This document shows positions 36,532 to 45,975 of a stretch of DNA of 57,735 bases, in pieces; position 1 is the stretch's first letter, and every line of letters starts with the position of its first letter. The translations under genes were made by a program, and so were the position numbers. Source of the stretch: Fidelibacterota bacterium (lineage in GTDB: Bacteria > Pseudomonadota > Alphaproteobacteria > Rhodospirillales > Rhodospirillaceae); contig CANJBL010000015.1 of the NCBI GenBank assembly GCA_947472795.1, positions 1-57,735 on the forward strand, read 5' to 3'. Below the pieces are notes generated by a model. The model was not told the DNA's origin. It searched no databases and saw nothing but the letters and a program-made list of their open reading frames with translations.

Positions 36532-36710
36532 AGCGGCGTTGTCTCACATCTGCCGCCCTGCTGGAAACCCGGAAAAAAGGCTCTGGACCGCCAAAAACCG
36601 GGGGCGCAGAGATTGCTTGGGGGTTGCTTGCACCCCATAGGGTGATATGGCATGTTCCGCGCCTTCGCGGGGAACCCGACGCTAAAGTCCGGTGTTTCGC
36701 CCGTCATGGC

Positions 36711-36785
36711 GCTGCCGTAGCTCAGTGGTAGAGCACCCCCTTGGTAAGGGGGAGGTCCGCAGTTCAATCCTGCGCGGCAGCACCA
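36711..36785 (+). tRNA. tRNA-Thr, anticodon GGT
   Basis: The cloverleaf closes with GCTGCCG (36711-36717) against CGGCAGC (36775-36781), a D arm around TAGCTCAGTGGTAGAGC, anticodon stem CCCCC/GGGGG around loop TTGGTAA, and a T arm with GTTCAATCC. The anticodon GGT reads ACC/ACT threonine codons. The 3' CCA is encoded (36783-36785). Confidence 0.95.
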
Positions 36786-36828
36786 TTCCTGAAATTTCTG
36801 AGACTATTCCTCCAGACGCGCGCGCGAC

Positions 36829-37254
36829 CTATTCGGGCGCCCTTACCGTCGTCGTGGCGTCTGTCCGGGATTGGCCCGTGAGGTCGGTCTTTTTCTCGCG
36901 CTTCCTGTCAACTTGAGTGCCGGCCGCCGTTGTGGCGCCGAACGTCAGGTCATCTCTTGTGCCGTCGGCTCCGGCGGTAAAACTCCTGGTTTCTTCCGTC
37001 ACCATACCATTGGCCTTTTTGCGTTTGACGGTGGTGATGGCATGAAAGTCGCCGTCCGTGTTCACCGGCTTCGCCGCGGTGTCCGTCGTTGTCTCAATGG
37101 TTCCATCGGGCCGTGCAATGGATCTCGTCACAGTCTGCGAGGCGGCCTGAGATGTGGTGTTATTGGGATCGTTGTGCAGAGCATCGTTCTGTGCGGCAGC
37201 CACCCCCGTTAACAGCACAAGCGACGCGGCACCCGCCACCAGATACTTGGTCAT
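36829..37254 (-). CDS. small secreted protein, unknown function
   Basis: This 141-residue protein starts with a clear signal peptide (MTKYLVAGAASLVLLTGVAAAQ, cleavage likely after AAA), then a low-complexity, Thr/Asp-rich chain without cysteines (NDPNNTTSQAASQTVTRSI, TETTTDTAAKPVNTDG). AAGGAGG lies six bases upstream of the ATG at 37254, a strong ribosome site that fixes the start. I do not recognise a domain. It is likely a periplasmic or extracellular protein. Confidence 0.8.
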   Translation of the reverse strand: MTKYLVAGAASLVLLTGVAAAQNDALHNDPNNTTSQAASQTVTRSIARPDGTIETTTDTAAKPVNTDGDFHAITTVKRKKANGMVTEETRSFTAGADGTRDDLTFGATTAAGTQVDRKREKKTDLTGQSRTDATTTVRAPE

Positions 37255-37373
37255 AACAGCCTCCTTCACGTATTGAATCTCTGTCTTTAAACGGCGTTGC
37301 GCAACAGAAGGTCCCTATAAATACCTTTGCAAAACGCGGTGAAGTTGTAGGGCCCTTACGCTAAGGTGCCGCC

Positions 37374-38537
37374 ATGAAAGCCGGCAACCGCATTTTCTCG
37401 AACCTGGGCACCACGGTGTTCACCGTGATGTCGCAGTTGGCCACCGAGCATAGCGCTATCAATCTCGGTCAGGGTTTCCCGGACGACAACGGCCCCGACG
37501 ATGTGCGCGCGAAAGCAGCACAGTTCTTGGAAGATCAGCCCAACCAATATCCGCCCATGATGGGCGTGCCCGATTTACGCGAGGCCGTGGCCCAGCATGC
37601 GCATCGGTTCTATGGGCTCGATGTGGATTGGCGAAAAGAAGTGATGGTGACCTCAGGCGCGACGGAAGCTTTGTCAGCTTGCCTGCTCGGCCTCATCAAT
37701 ACGGGCGACGAAGTGGTTTTGCTTGAACCGTTATACGACAGCTATCTGCCTATGGTGCGTCTGGCGGGTGGCGTGCCCAAGCTGGTGAGACTCTCCCCGC
37801 CCTATTGGGAGCTTCCGCGCGAAGCCCTCGCCGCCGCTTTCAGCGCCAAAACAAAAGCGATTGTCCTCAATTCACCCATGAACCCCAGCGGCAAGGTTTT
37901 TACAGGCGATGAGCTGGCATTCATCGCGGGGCTGTTAAAGCAACACGATGCTTATGCAATCTGCGATGAGGTCTATGAGCACCTCGTCTTTGACGGCAGC
38001 AAGCACGTTCCCCTCATGACGCTGCCCGACATGCGCGAGCGTTGCTTGCGGATCGGCTCAGCCGGCAAGACCTTCTCGCTCACCGGCTGGAAAGTGGGCT
38101 ACGTGACCGGCGCGCCCGGGCTTCTGGGGCCTATAAGCAAAGCCCACCAATTCCTCACCTTCACCACGCCGCCCAATCTGCAGCGCGCCGTTGCCTATGG
38201 GCTTTGCAAGGACGCCGCCTACTTTAAGGCGCTTGCCGCTTCACTTCAGCGCAAGCGGGATAAACTGGCCAAAGGGCTCGCCCGCATCGGTTTTGAAGTC
38301 CTTCCGTCTAAAGGCACCTATTTCGTCACTGCCGGTTACGCCACATTGGCCAAGCCGTTTGCCGGCGACGATATGGCCTTCTGCCATCACCTGACGACGG
38401 ACGCCGGCGTCGCAGCCATTCCCGTCAGCGCCTTTTATGAAAGCGAGCCGCCTCAGTCCTTCGTCCGCTTTGCCTTTTGCAAAAGCGACCATGTCCTTGA
38501 TGAAGCTCTCGCCCGTCTGGAGCGGCATTTCCAATGA
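37374..38537 (+). CDS. class I/II aminotransferase (PLP)
   Basis: The 387-residue fold-type I enzyme has the PLP lysine K232 in GSAGKTFSLTGWKVGY, the INLGQGFPDDNGP start, NPSGKVF and VTSGATEALSACLL. It resembles kynurenine/methionine aminotransferases of the YbdL type. The substrate is not decided. The gene overlaps the esterase gene by four bases, so the two are made together. Confidence 0.92.
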   Translation: MKAGNRIFSNLGTTVFTVMSQLATEHSAINLGQGFPDDNGPDDVRAKAAQFLEDQPNQYPPMMGVPDLREAVAQHAHRFYGLDVDWRKEVMVTSGATEALSACLLGLINTGDEVVLLEPLYDSYLPMVRLAGGVPKLVRLSPPYWELPREALAAAFSAKTKAIVLNSPMNPSGKVFTGDELAFIAGLLKQHDAYAICDEVYEHLVFDGSKHVPLMTLPDMRERCLRIGSAGKTFSLTGWKVGYVTGAPGLLGPISKAHQFLTFTTPPNLQRAVAYGLCKDAAYFKALAASLQRKRDKLAKGLARIGFEVLPSKGTYFVTAGYATLAKPFAGDDMAFCHHLTTDAGVAAIPVSAFYESEPPQSFVRFAFCKSDHVLDEALARLERHFQ

Positions 38538-39490
38538 CACTTGATCCGGATGTCGCGCGGTTGATCGAGGCAAGCCGTACCTCCAGCCAACCGGGCTACG
38601 ACGAGATGCCGGTTGCTGAAGCGCGCGCGCTCTATCGCACATCGCGTCTGGCGGCGGGTTTACCAGCCCCGGCGGTCGCCGAGCGCCAGAGCCTGAACGC
38701 TGAAGGCCCTCACGGCCTAATCCCTCTGCGTCTCTACCGCCCCCACGGCGTCTCGGCAGGCCCCTTACCTGTCATCGTTTATTTCCACGGCGGCGGATGG
38801 GTCCTGGGCGACCTCGATGTTTTCGAGTCTCTCTGCTGCCGTCTCGCCAATGCTTCAGTATGTGCCGTGGCATCGGTGGACTACAGGCTGGCGCCCGAGC
38901 ACAAATTTCCCAAGGCCGTAGACGATGCCTATGCCGCGGTCCAATGGATTGGGGCGCGCGCCACGGACCTCAACATTGACGCCACACGCCTGGCGGTGGC
39001 TGGTGACAGCGCCGGTGGCAACCTCGCGGCGGTTGTGTGCCTGCTCGCGCGCGACAAGGGCGGGCCAGCCATCGCCTATCAGATTCTGCTCTATCCCGTC
39101 ACCGACGCCTCCATGGGATGCCCATCGTACGAACGGTTCGGCGCCGGCTATCTGTTGACGCGCGAAAGCATGGCCTGGTTCTACGATTGTTACGCTCCAC
39201 AGGACATTGACCGCACCGACTTCCGACTTTCCCCACTAGCGGCGCAAAGCCTGGCGGGCTTACCACCGGCTCTCGTGCTGACGGCAGGCTTCGATCCCCT
39301 GCGGGATGAGGGTGAGTGTTATGCTCAGCGTTTGGCGGCTGAAGCCAATGTGCCGGTCACCCTTTGGCGCGTGGCCGGGCAGGTCCATGGTTTCCTTCCC
39401 ATGAGTAAGCAGATCGCCGCCGCCGGGCCTGTCATAGATAAAGTGGGCCGCATTGTCGGTAATGCCCTAGGTGCCGTGCCGCGCCCTTGA
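38534..39490 (+). CDS. alpha/beta hydrolase, hormone-sensitive lipase type
   Basis: This 318-residue hydrolase has the oxyanion-hole motif HGGGW (85-89) and the nucleophile S159 in GDSAGGNLAA of the HSL (Lip-H) family. The acid and histidine of the triad lie in LVLTAGFDPLRDEGE and QVHGFLP. It probably cleaves short-chain esters. The ATGA overlap with the upstream gene supports an operon. Confidence 0.92.
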   Translation: MTLDPDVARLIEASRTSSQPGYDEMPVAEARALYRTSRLAAGLPAPAVAERQSLNAEGPHGLIPLRLYRPHGVSAGPLPVIVYFHGGGWVLGDLDVFESLCCRLANASVCAVASVDYRLAPEHKFPKAVDDAYAAVQWIGARATDLNIDATRLAVAGDSAGGNLAAVVCLLARDKGGPAIAYQILLYPVTDASMGCPSYERFGAGYLLTRESMAWFYDCYAPQDIDRTDFRLSPLAAQSLAGLPPALVLTAGFDPLRDEGECYAQRLAAEANVPVTLWRVAGQVHGFLPMSKQIAAAGPVIDKVGRIVGNALGAVPRP

Positions 39491-39521
39491 CTTGCGGCCA
39501 GAATCAGCCGACCACGCGCCT

Positions 39522-40583
39522 ATGGATACTTCATCTTCCAGTGCCAAAACCCTGCGCTCGCCTGCCGATCTTGCATCTGCAGGATTGATTGCCGCTGAGG
39601 TGATACAGCAGATGGAAGCCGTGGCCGCCCGCTATGCCACGGCTATTTCTCCGGCGCTCGTCGATGTCATTCGGGCTGCAGGTCCACGCCTTGCGCGCCA
39701 GTTCGTGCCGGATATGCGCGAACTTGAAACGACGCCCCAAGAACGCAGCGATCCCATCGGCGACGAAACACATTCGCCCGTGAAAGGCATCGTGCACCGC
39801 TATCCTGACCGCGTTCTGCTCATGCCGACGTTGACGTGCGCGGTTTATTGCCGCTTCTGCTTTCGGCGCGAGACCGTCGGCAGTGCGGGCAACTTATCTC
39901 CGGCGGAATTGGATGCAGCGCTCGGCTACATCCGCGCCCATCCTGAAATCTGGGAAGTCATTCTCACGGGCGGCGATCCGCTGGTGCTCTCGGTTCGGCG
40001 CCTGAAGGATCTTTTTGCGGCCCTCGACGCCATCCCGCACGTCAAGATCGTGCGCATCCACACGCGCGTTCCCGTTGCCGACCCGGAGCGCATCGACGGC
40101 GAACTGATCGAGACGCTCCAGCTAACAAATAAAACGCTCTATATGGCAATCCACTGCAACCACGCCGCGGAGCTGACCCCGCACGTCGCCGCTGCCTGCG
40201 CGCGGCTGTCCACTGCCGGCATCCCCCTTCTTTCTCAGAGTGTGCTGCTCAAAGGGGTCAACGATACGGTTGAAGAGTTAGAGGCGTTGTTCCGCACGCT
40301 CACCGCGGCGCGCGTGAAGCCTTACTACCTGCATCACTTGGACTACGCGCCCGGCACCAGCCACTTCCGTGTACCCTTGGATCAGGGGCAGGCCCTTGTA
40401 GCCGCCCTTCGTGGACGTCTTTCGGGTCTCGCTATCCCCACCTTCGTCGTCGATATCCCAGGCGGCGCCGGCAAGGTGCGCGCGGAGACTTCATCCTTAT
40501 CCCCCGAAGGCGACGGAACATTCATCGTCAGGGACCGTCACGGAACCGAACATTCCTATCCGCCAGCCACCGCGCTCGAATGA
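39522..40583 (+). CDS. lysine 2,3-aminomutase-family radical SAM protein
   Basis: This 353-residue protein has the iron-sulfur site C106-x3-C110-x2-C113 in LTCAVYCRFCFRRE, the SAM-binding LTGGDPLVLS stretch and a C-terminal lysine K318 in GGAGKVR that would bind PLP. The family includes lysine 2,3-aminomutase (KamA) and EpmB, which makes beta-lysine for modification of elongation factor P. The length suits EpmB-like proteins. No EpmA or EF-P gene is nearby, so the exact role is open. The ATG at 39522 is used; an earlier one lies in the preceding gene. Confidence 0.9.
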   Translation: MDTSSSSAKTLRSPADLASAGLIAAEVIQQMEAVAARYATAISPALVDVIRAAGPRLARQFVPDMRELETTPQERSDPIGDETHSPVKGIVHRYPDRVLLMPTLTCAVYCRFCFRRETVGSAGNLSPAELDAALGYIRAHPEIWEVILTGGDPLVLSVRRLKDLFAALDAIPHVKIVRIHTRVPVADPERIDGELIETLQLTNKTLYMAIHCNHAAELTPHVAAACARLSTAGIPLLSQSVLLKGVNDTVEELEALFRTLTAARVKPYYLHHLDYAPGTSHFRVPLDQGQALVAALRGRLSGLAIPTFVVDIPGGAGKVRAETSSLSPEGDGTFIVRDRHGTEHSYPPATALE

Positions 40584-40691
40584 AACTTTCCCAGGGCTGA
40601 CTTAACCGCGCCGGACCGGCAATTCGGGCCTTGTGAGGCCTTTGCCAAGATGCTGAGATACCGCCACCTTACGCAAGCAGACGGAGAGCAC

Positions 40692-41942
40692 ATGGCGACC
40701 AGGCACCATCAAATTCTGATCGTCGGAGGCGGCGCCGCCGGCATCACCGTGGCAGCGCGGCTGCGCAAGGTCGAACACGACCTACCGCTGGATATCGCCA
40801 TCATCGATCCTGCTGAAAGCCATTATTACCAGCCAGCGTTCACACTGGTCGGCGGCGGAGCCTACACGTTGGAGGAGACGCGCCGCAACGAGGCCGACCT
40901 GATCCCCGAAGACGTCACGTGGATCAAGGATGCCGTCAGCACCTTCTCGCCCGACACCAATGCCGTCACGCTCGCCGATGGCACGACCATTACTTACAAG
41001 TGTCTCGTCGTCTGCCCAGGCTTGCAGGTCAACTGGAGTGCCGTCAAAGGTCTCAAGGAATACATCGGCCGTTACGGCGTCTGCAGCAACTACTCGCCCA
41101 ACACTGTCGAGTACACGTTCGAGCTTCTGAAAAGTTTGAAGCCCGGCGCGAAAGCCCTGTTCACGCAACCGCCTATGCCGATCAAGTGCCCCGGTGCGCC
41201 GCAGAAGGCCGCCTATCTCGCAGCGGATTATCTTTCAAAGAGCGGCATCCGCTCCCATTGCGAAGTGCGCTTCCTGACGGCGGCACCCGCCATCTTCGGC
41301 GTGCCGTTCTATGCCAAGGAATTGATGAAAGTTGTCGCGCGCCACGACATCATCCTCAACACCAGCCATAACCTTGTGGAGATCGATGCGCGCAAACGCA
41401 AAGCGATATTCGCCATTACCGCCGGCGATCAGCAAGGACAGACCGTCACCTTGGATTACGACATGCTGCATGTGACGCCGCCGCAAAGTGCACCGGACTT
41501 TATCAAGAACAGCCCGCTGGCCAATGCCACCGGCTTCGTTGATGTGCATGCCAACAGTCTACAGCACGTCAAATACAAGAACGTCTTTAGCTTGGGTGAT
41601 GCTGCCGGCACCGCTAATTCCAAGACGGCCGCCGCTGTGCGCAAGCAAGCTCCCGTGGTTGTCCGCAACGTGCTGCATCTCTTGAAGGGCGGGGCCATCG
41701 AGGAAACGTATGATGGCTATGCCGCCTGCCCGCTCACGACCGGCTACGGCAAAGTCCTCATGGCCGAGTTCATCTACGGGGGAAAGCCGACACCCACGCT
41801 TCCGCTCGATCCGCGCAAGGACGGGCATATCAATTGGTGGGTCAAAACCTCGTTCCTGCCGCGCCTTTATTGGGACTACATGCTGAAAGGCCGCGAGAAA
41901 TTCCCGGCACACAACACAGGCTATGTGGACCCGGGCGCCTAA
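40692..41942 (+). CDS. sulfide:quinone oxidoreductase, eukaryote-like type
   Basis: The enzyme oxidises sulfide to polysulfide or persulfide at the membrane and reduces quinone. The 416-residue flavoprotein has the FAD loop ILIVGGGAAGITVAARL near the start and conserved cysteines C131 (GVCSNYSP), C166 (PIKCPGAPQKA) and C346 (YAACPLTTGYG), of which the last two fit the redox pair. The GAPQKA motif is typical of the mitochondrial SQR group. The ATG at 40692 follows a GGAGA site. It would protect the cell from sulfide or feed electrons to respiration. Confidence 0.93.
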   Translation: MATRHHQILIVGGGAAGITVAARLRKVEHDLPLDIAIIDPAESHYYQPAFTLVGGGAYTLEETRRNEADLIPEDVTWIKDAVSTFSPDTNAVTLADGTTITYKCLVVCPGLQVNWSAVKGLKEYIGRYGVCSNYSPNTVEYTFELLKSLKPGAKALFTQPPMPIKCPGAPQKAAYLAADYLSKSGIRSHCEVRFLTAAPAIFGVPFYAKELMKVVARHDIILNTSHNLVEIDARKRKAIFAITAGDQQGQTVTLDYDMLHVTPPQSAPDFIKNSPLANATGFVDVHANSLQHVKYKNVFSLGDAAGTANSKTAAAVRKQAPVVVRNVLHLLKGGAIEETYDGYAACPLTTGYGKVLMAEFIYGGKPTPTLPLDPRKDGHINWWVKTSFLPRLYWDYMLKGREKFPAHNTGYVDPGA

Positions 41943-41954
41943 GGCGGCGCGAAC

Positions 41955-42265
41955 ATGAATGCTCTGCTGAAAAAGCTGGGCATTAGCCTGCCGATTATTC
42001 AGGCGCCCATGGCGGGCACCTCGACGCCGGCCATGGCGGCAGCCGTCTGTAACGCTGGCGGCCTGGGCTCACTAGGCGTCGGCGCCGTCGATGCCGAGAA
42101 AGCGCGCGGTATGATTGGCGCGCTGCGCGCAGCCACCAACCGTCCTTTCAACGTCAACGTCTTTTGCCACGAGCCGCCACTGCGGAATCCCACACGGGAA
42201 GCAGCGTGGGTCGCGGCTCTTGCGCCAACATTGGCGCAGTTCGGAGCACAGCCGCCTCCGGCGTT
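41955..42265 (+). pseudogene. nitronate monooxygenase, N-terminal fragment
   Basis: The start matches nitronate monooxygenases (FMN-dependent TIM barrel, oxidation of alkyl nitronates): LGISLPIIQAPMAGTSTPAMAAAVCNAGGLGSLGVGAV, RPFNVNVFCHEPP and PTLAQFGAQPPPALT. The match ends at about residue 104, where a TGACACCCCCA sequence starts, and the frame then runs through unrelated DNA to a stop at 42332. Full-length enzymes have about 320-360 residues and most of the barrel is missing, so this is a relic. It lies 12 bases after the SQR gene. Confidence 0.8.
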
Positions 42266-42366
42266 GACACCCCCACGCCGGTCCGTCCTTTTTGCGGACG
42301 AACTCTTGTATTTGATACAGGACGATACCTGAAGAATTGGTCAATTGCAGGCCGATTGGGGGTCAC
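42266..42366. mobile_element. possible relic of a small transposable element with inverted ends
   Basis: The segment begins TGACACCCCCA and ends TTGGGGGTCA, imperfect inverted ends. It starts exactly where nitronate monooxygenase homology stops. About 100 bases long and with no complete gene, it may be a miniature element or the end of a degraded insertion sequence. The family is not assigned. Confidence 0.45.
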
Positions 42367-42657
42367 ATCCCTTCATTGAAACCACAGATTGAGTCGCTAG
42401 GGACCTAAAACTATCAAATATTGCAATGGCTTTGCCGTCGGCAGCCCGGAAGGGGCGGGTTGAGCCCCGGCGGCTTCCAGACGTGGAAAAGTGCGCTTTC
42501 CTGCGTTTTTCGCCGGAAATTGCCTGCGGTTTTACCCCCAATCAAGATTGCTGCACTGGGAGCGGTTATTGCTATAACAGCGCGGCGTTTTGACGGCTTT
42601 GCCGCACGGTAAAGCCGGCGGGGCGATTGTTGGCTTTTTTATTAAGGGGATCGTTGA
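42367..42657. other. intergenic region before the autotransporter
   Basis: I find no gene in these 291 bases. A GC-rich hairpin is present (GGGGC 42452-42456 with GCCCC 42464-42468). TTGCTG (42548) and TATAAC (42573) could serve as a promoter but have a 19-base spacer. AAGGGGA precedes the autotransporter start. The region may be rearranged together with the preceding relic. Confidence 0.4.
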
Positions 42658-45600
42658 ATGGGCGGGCGTAAACGGGTTGGGACGGTGAGATCGCTGCTGC
42701 TTTTGGCCACCGCCACTTCCGCACTCAATGCTTCGATCTCCGTCGCGGCCGATCTCACAATAACCGACGCGCGCAGCGCCGCTGTCGATACGACAACAGG
42801 CGACGGCACGGGCCCTGGCAACATCATCATTCAATCGGCCGGCTCTGTCACCGTGCCCAATGGCACCGCGGTTACTGTCAACAGCAGCAACACGCTGAAC
42901 AACCAGGGCTCCATCACCAATAACGGCGAGAGCAATTCCAACGGCGTGGTCGTGCTGACAACCAAGAACGGCGTTGCTAACAATATCACCGGCTCCGTCA
43001 CGAACCTCGGCACTATTGGAGTTGTGGGTCCGGCGATAACGAGCGCAGCGGCGAAGACCGACGTCTTCAACAACGGCATCATCGTTACCGGGCTCGGGAC
43101 CTTCACGGGCGATATTGTCAACGACAATGTCGTTGTTCACGACACCACCACAAATACCGACACTGTCTCGCAGGCCGGTTCGATCGTTACCAGCGGCAAC
43201 AAGTCCGTTGGCGTGAAGATCGAAAGCAATATGATCGGGAACTTGACCAACAGGGGATCGATCGCGGTCAATGGCATCGGCAGTTACGCCATCGCCACGA
43301 CGGGGCACATCACTGGCAATTTCACCAACCTTGGCTCGATCACCGCAAGCGATACGGATGATGTGGGCGCCTATATCGGCGGCGGCGTCGACGGCAACGT
43401 CTTTATCAGCGGCGCCATCGTCACCGGCACGGGTCCCCAGCTCACGACGACCAACGGCATCAATCTCATCACCATTCCGGCTCTGCCCAGCAAGGCTGGT
43501 CTCTGGATTGCCTCGGACGTCACCAAGGGCATTATTCTTACCGGCAACCGCCTCACGCTCGCCGACGAAGCCAAAGATCCGACAACGGCGGCAGCTGTTA
43601 TACCGCCCGATGCCAGCATCAACGTCACCGGCGGCGGCCCGGCCATCCTCATCACGCAGGGCGGATTGAACACGACGCTCGCCAATATCACTGTCGGCTC
43701 AACCGCTGATAACGGCAACTACTCCATCAAGAATCAGGGCAACCTGATTGTCACCGGCTCCATCAGCGGTCTCGCCACATCCGTGATCAGTGTCGCGGGC
43801 ACCAGCAGCAACGGCGTTAACTACACCTCTACGCTCAACGGCGGGATTTGGAACGATAAAGGCAACTTCCAGACCCAATCAACGGATGCCACGGCCATCG
43901 GCATCAACGTCGGCAACTATGGCTCCGTGACGCGCTTCCAGAACGACGGCGATGTGCTGGTGACCGCGCTCGACTCATCGAGCAATTCGCTCACGAACGT
44001 TGCCGGCACGAAAGGTGGTCCCGCCTACGGCGTGTTCATCGACACTTTTGGGTCGCTGCCTTCCATCACCAATACGGGCAATATCATCGTCACGGCTCAG
44101 GGGCCAAACAACAATGCCTACGGTATCGTTGACCGCTCGGGCACGCTGACGTCCATTACCAACAGCGGCCTCATCAATACGGTCCTTCAGGACGGCAACG
44201 CCGGCAAACTCTTCGCCATCGACGTAAGCGCCAACACCACCGGCGTGAACATCAACAACACTGGCACGATCATCGGCAATGTTCTCATTGGTTCCGGCAA
44301 TTCAACGCTGACCCTGACCGGCACAGGTGCCAGCATTACCGGTGCGGTGACGTTCCAATCCGGTGCCACCAAGAGCGGCAACAACATCTTCACAATGGAT
44401 GCCGGCACGACCTTCGGCTTGGTCAATTTGGGCAACGGCAATCATACGGTGACTTTGACCAACGGCGCCAAAGCTACGGGCGGCCTCGCGCAAGGCACCG
44501 GCACGCTGACGTTATCGGTGGATTCGTCGCAACTCGCGATCTTCAATGCACATCCGCTGATAACCACGAGCGCGTCGTTCACCGGCACATCGGTTGTCAC
44601 CTTCGACGTGAATGATACAACTGCCTCTCCGACCAACGGCATCCTGCAGTCATCCGGCACCGTGACCTTCGGCGCCAACGCGAAATTGACCGCTGCCTAC
44701 ACCAGCCTCATCGACGGCCAGAAGGTTATTACCGTCGTAAAGGCGAACCAATTGGTGCTTGGCGCGCCGTTGAGCCAGATCGCGACCTCGCCCAATTCCT
44801 ATATCAATGCGTCGACCTTTAGCCTGAGCCCTACCGATGCAAACACGCTGCTGCTCACTGTGCGTCGCAAGTCCGCCACTGAATTGGGATTGGGCGCGAA
44901 CACAACGGCGATCTACAACGCCTTTACCGGCGCCTTGAACCAGGACACGCCGGTCGTTACCGCGGTTTCGGCCTTGCAAAACAAGGATGATTTCACCAAA
45001 GCGGTGCGCCAGCTGATGCCCGATACCAGCGGCGCCACGTTGCAGGGTGCGCTGAATAACCAAGACATGGCCGCCGGCGCCATCCGCCGACGCCTTGTCG
45101 GCGTCGCCAAGAACGGCATGCCCGATCACGCCGCCGGTGACGTTGCCAGCTTCTGGGCACAAGCGCTCGGCGATTACGGCGACCAGCGCGCCCACGGCGA
45201 ACAAGCGGGCTTCGACATCTGGGGCCTGGGCGTTGCTTTCGGCGCCGATCTCCCGGCGTTCGATAATACGACCAACATCGGCTTCGCCCTCACCGAAACA
45301 TGGCATTCCATCAACCTCCAGGTTGCGCGCCATTCCCCGCTCGAGTTCTACAACTCTCAAGCCGATCTCTATGCGCGCTACAATGGCGAAGCTCTTTACG
45401 TGCAAGCCATCGCCGGTGGCGGTTACAACAGCTACAACCAGATGCGCCACGTTGACTTTGGCGGCTTGACCCGCATCGCCGACGGAAAGTGGAAGGGCTA
45501 CGAGTACGGCGCGACTGTGGAGACCGGTTACGCCATGCGCATTGATGCTTATCAGCTGACGCCTTACGTGCGCGCCTCGTACCTGAAGCACCACGAGAAT

Positions 45601-45975
45601 GGCTACGCAGAAAATTCCGGCGGAACCGGGATCGACCTGACCGTGAACGCGCGCGATGTGGACAACGCCCGCGCCTCGAGCGGCTTCACGCTCACCCGCG
45701 ATTTCCCGATCTATTACGACTCTTATGTCGAGGCCGAACTCCGCGCCAACTATACGCGCGAATTCAAGAACGATCCTTTCGGTGTCACCGCACGCTATGC
45801 CGTCGGCCCTGCGTTCACCAACTTCAGTGATCCGCGCAGTCCAAACCGCGCCAATGTCGGCTTTGGCGTTGCGCACAAGGATAGCTACTCGTCGGTGAGC
45901 GTTGACTACGACGCCGAGATCAGCAAAGGCTATCTCTCGCACATGATGTCGATTACGGCGAGGTTCCGCTTTTGA
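42658..45975 (+). CDS. autotransporter (type Va) outer-membrane protein
   Basis: This 1105-residue protein has a signal peptide (SLLLLATATSALNASISVAAD), a passenger of about 800 residues rich in Asn, Thr, Gly and Ser with many short beta-helix-like turns (TNTGNIIVT, NNTGTIIGN), and a C-terminal autotransporter beta-barrel from about residue 830 (FWAQALGDYGDQRAHG) ending in the membrane-insertion signature SITARFRF. The passenger has no visible catalytic motif or cysteine pattern and resembles adhesins. Its TGA overlaps the next start (TTGA), indicating an operon with the lipoprotein and MprF. It follows the element relic and may have come in by transfer. Confidence 0.92.
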   Translation: MGGRKRVGTVRSLLLLATATSALNASISVAADLTITDARSAAVDTTTGDGTGPGNIIIQSAGSVTVPNGTAVTVNSSNTLNNQGSITNNGESNSNGVVVLTTKNGVANNITGSVTNLGTIGVVGPAITSAAAKTDVFNNGIIVTGLGTFTGDIVNDNVVVHDTTTNTDTVSQAGSIVTSGNKSVGVKIESNMIGNLTNRGSIAVNGIGSYAIATTGHITGNFTNLGSITASDTDDVGAYIGGGVDGNVFISGAIVTGTGPQLTTTNGINLITIPALPSKAGLWIASDVTKGIILTGNRLTLADEAKDPTTAAAVIPPDASINVTGGGPAILITQGGLNTTLANITVGSTADNGNYSIKNQGNLIVTGSISGLATSVISVAGTSSNGVNYTSTLNGGIWNDKGNFQTQSTDATAIGINVGNYGSVTRFQNDGDVLVTALDSSSNSLTNVAGTKGGPAYGVFIDTFGSLPSITNTGNIIVTAQGPNNNAYGIVDRSGTLTSITNSGLINTVLQDGNAGKLFAIDVSANTTGVNINNTGTIIGNVLIGSGNSTLTLTGTGASITGAVTFQSGATKSGNNIFTMDAGTTFGLVNLGNGNHTVTLTNGAKATGGLAQGTGTLTLSVDSSQLAIFNAHPLITTSASFTGTSVVTFDVNDTTASPTNGILQSSGTVTFGANAKLTAAYTSLIDGQKVITVVKANQLVLGAPLSQIATSPNSYINASTFSLSPTDANTLLLTVRRKSATELGLGANTTAIYNAFTGALNQDTPVVTAVSALQNKDDFTKAVRQLMPDTSGATLQGALNNQDMAAGAIRRRLVGVAKNGMPDHAAGDVASFWAQALGDYGDQRAHGEQAGFDIWGLGVAFGADLPAFDNTTNIGFALTETWHSINLQVARHSPLEFYNSQADLYARYNGEALYVQAIAGGGYNSYNQMRHVDFGGLTRIADGKWKGYEYGATVETGYAMRIDAYQLTPYVRASYLKHHENGYAENSGGTGIDLTVNARDVDNARASSGFTLTRDFPIYYDSYVEAELRANYTREFKNDPFGVTARYAVGPAFTNFSDPRSPNRANVGFGVAHKDSYSSVSVDYDAEISKGYLSHMMSITARFRF

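Noticed and set aside
42658..45200. CRISPR array or tandem DNA repeats in the autotransporter passenger
   Set aside because: The repeats are at protein level (NTG/NNT turns). The DNA is not a regular repeat-spacer array.
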